A DNA stretch of 64,000 nt from Litchfieldia stipae (GTDB taxonomy: Bacteria; Bacillota; Bacilli; Bacillales; Bacillaceae_L), in NCBI RefSeq assembly GCF_014837155.1, contig NZ_JACYHA010000010.1:1-64000 (forward strand), in the 5' to 3' direction. The notes under the pieces are model-generated. The model ran no database searches, had not been told where the DNA came from, and saw nothing but the letters and a program-made list of their open reading frames with translations. Shown piece after piece: positions 63,201 through 64,000 of this stretch; position 1 is the first letter of the stretch; the number at the start of each line of letters is the position of its first letter. The position numbers and the translations under genes were made by a program.

Positions 63201-64000
63201 CTGATTCTCACGAAAATCCATTTCCTCTGCATAGGCATTCAACTCGTTTAAATTAGAACGGAGACTAGTTTGCGCTTTCGCGATAGCCTCATTCCATTGT
63301 TGAATTTGTTCATCGTAATTTTTCACTGATTCATTATTTTTAGAAAGCTTGTCTCTTCGGTCATTTATACTTACTTGATAAGCATGTTGATTTTCAGTCA
63401 ATTTTGCTTGTTCTTGTTGTAAGGAGAAAACATCCTGATTTGCTTCCAATGACCGAATTGTCTCATCTGTGGCAGCTAAAGTTGTTTCAAGCTTATTAAT
63501 CTCTTCCGTAATTTTCTTCAATTGATCTTGGTTGGTTTGAAGCTCTCTTTTCAAATCACTCTCCTTATTTAGTTGACCACGAAGCTTTTTATCACTATCA
63601 ATCAAGTTTTTTGCCTTTGAATAGAGTAATAGTTCATTATACTCTTCATAAGGGAGGCTAATTCCAGCTATTAACCTCTTATCTATTTTTTGTTGATCGA
63701 TTTCCTTTTTAATGTTATCGATCGTTTCAATGGTTTCAATTAATGGACGTAAATCCTCCATTGTTATATCTGGTAATGACTCACTTAAAATTTCATTCAA
63801 GGTACTCGGTTTGATCCCTGTAGTTTTCGCACTTGATAATTTTGGTGTTCGCAATTGAATAAGGAGTTTTATGAAATCCTGATATTTTTCCACCGTTGCA
63901 AAACCAAATAAGTATTTATTGACATTCTTCATGTAGTCTTCTGCCTTATCTACGACAAATCCACTTTGTCCAACAGCCTCGATCAACTGTTGTTTCGTTA
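60189..64000 (-). CDS. jetC: JetC-type SMC-like ATPase of a Wadjet system (partial)
   Basis: About 1270 residues visible; the frame is open at the window edge, so the N-terminal Walker A is outside. An alternating coiled-coil (about 130-330 and 600-860) separates the head halves, and the C-terminus has signature LSGGEKAISMYIPLL, Walker B PRLITLDEAFAG and D-loop GVD. This is the SMC-like TIGR02680/SbcC-type motor of Wadjet type II. The TTG at 63986 is internal, not a start. It overlaps jetD by 29 bases; jetA and jetB should lie beyond the window. Confidence 0.9.
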   Translation of the reverse strand, partial: TKQQLIEAVGQSGFVVDKAEDYMKNVNKYLFGFATVEKYQDFIKLLIQLRTPKLSSAKTTGIKPSTLNEILSESLPDITMEDLRPLIETIETIDNIKKEIDQQKIDKRLIAGISLPYEEYNELLLYSKAKNLIDSDKKLRGQLNKESDLKRELQTNQDQLKKITEEINKLETTLAATDETIRSLEANQDVFSLQQEQAKLTENQHAYQVSINDRRDKLSKNNESVKNYDEQIQQWNEAIAKAQTSLRSNLNELNAYAEEMDFRENQHLSDFFEQQYENTTFTFIEWKKEVSQHENQMKAVAQLAKTIERIREDRKGIKQDIDKVEAERDELLKARARLEKKYEEELNLYLCEVNEWMDNLVYLPLSEGDKEKLRLFVQRLYFKVTEDHVLQFLTDKYEKEREAIQAKLVHLQVEWQLQDDKRNRIEDEITYWEAGNEPIPVCSEEKLSVRNVLLEEGIQFIPFYEAVEFLDDDIDGAIKARIESAITEAGLLNSIIVAAADEEYVSKKTIVAKSNHAKHSNNLTKYLRVSEIGLSLEEQIGRVLEGISIEEKSDGFILESGEFYSHFIYGQAHEIERPKYLGETARLQYRDHILAELKDSYKQLEDKVLEIDSLIVDGNREIDFLVKEREEFPSGEHLKEVKKEIDGLDRYLKDYFEKRLNELEEQLREINVQITIEENQLRTELKDTKFRVESPYSLFEECLERITEYKIELQSLELHTSTFYSASNHVKQVTEWIEELESLNTSYHEEISSINMKMDKEGIRYENIEKQLAAKGGEEITSQLNKYTELKQEIPDKIKVKQKENEKIMIAQANNLRLLKDNQQKIPLTKELVQVAENIFRKDLTFHMVRWGEKDLIQQAKELSQEISEKYPNVLPDLYNRIGYLESRIYETYNQAFRAIKSYQSDFSRSIDEDTILNEWGGIENESILEEHYSQFNQLKRYANRIVITMTRIENGVELELSPKIAIEKLDADIVLQEMRMSEKDKELYEKFLLQDLRQVIYDRIGDVGYWIKEMNSIMSQVRTSSKLSLKIKWVPISEDTEEEIHTRKLVKLLSMDAEILHEYEKEQMITHFRSKITRKLQLAERSGERLKSFKEVIHEVFDYRKWFNFEIHAKLKNDDLGHLTNKVYYGLSGGEKAISMYIPLLAAVYSRYSEADEDCPRLITLDEAFAGVDENNISEIFGMLKQLDFDYIYTSQSLWGCYETVPTLSIYDFKNAEDADQVVLFRYKWNGISKEYIGPVEPREELSSQLDFIDIIRMVDDEANEQSS

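Noticed and set aside
63984-63986. TTG at 63986 as start of the SMC-like protein
   Set aside because: The frame is open to the end of the window and SMC-like proteins need an N-terminal Walker A, so the start lies outside.

Overview
The window looks like chromosomal DNA from a low-GC, Gram-positive, spore-former-type Bacillaceae member (Bacillus or a close relative; the species cannot be told from here). The grounds are strong AGGAGG-type ribosome binding sites, frequent TTG and GTG starts, a Zur-box-controlled CobW/ZagA gene, a YtrA-type GntR operon, a CstR-type sulfur regulon and Bacillus-style T-tract terminators.

Layout. 1-5 kb: small membrane and hypothetical genes, several of them broken, including a murG-like gene frameshifted in a G8 tract. 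5-10 kb: truncated hemoglobin, a Crp/Fnr regulator overlapping a metal P-type ATPase with an unusual CPG motif, an HMA-type chaperone, and a Zur-box-controlled zinc GTPase. 10-25 kb: acetyltransferases, an MFS exporter, two serine hydrolases, a Ca2+ P-type ATPase, a 52-bp tandem repeat array (about 25 copies, 11982-13240) and a GntR-ABC operon with a large palindromic operator. 24.6-27.2 kb: a DUF559-type nuclease gene flanked by two clusters of palindromes, then an FN3-protein fragment abutting an integrase fragment. 27.5-43 kb: a thiol and persulfide metabolism region with CcdA/ResA-type genes, TauE, TusA, DsrE, rhodaneses, rhodanese-MBL persulfide dioxygenases, glutaredoxin, CstR and CoA-disulfide reductase. 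Much of it is duplicated, and six CstR-like operators are scattered through it. 43-47 kb: remnants of a mobile element (degenerate tRNA-Leu-like sequence, frameshifted DnaB-type helicase and DnaD-type protein). 47.9-64 kb: a defence island with a type II-A CRISPR-Cas locus (77 intact repeats plus one degenerate repeat, csn2, cas2, cas1, tracrRNA, cas9) followed by jetD and the partial jetC of a Wadjet-type system.

How the parts work together. All CRISPR components are transcribed on the minus strand. Cas9 (1061 aa, small StCas9-1/SaCas9-like class) would use the tracrRNA encoded between cas9 and cas1. Its anti-repeat pairs with the minus-strand repeat, which fixes the crRNA orientation and puts the leader in the roughly 33 bp between the csn2 stop codon and the first repeat. 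The sulfur region would sense persulfide through CstR (Cys31/Cys60) and relay and oxidise it through TusA, DsrE, rhodanese and MBL proteins.

The window carries an unusual number of disrupted small genes (at least twelve), while the longest genes are intact. Some indels sit in homopolymers and could be sequencing errors. Two disruptions are in-frame UGA codons in the sulfur region, one of them exactly at the catalytic cysteine of a rhodanese. All family names are from motif recognition by eye; no database search was run.
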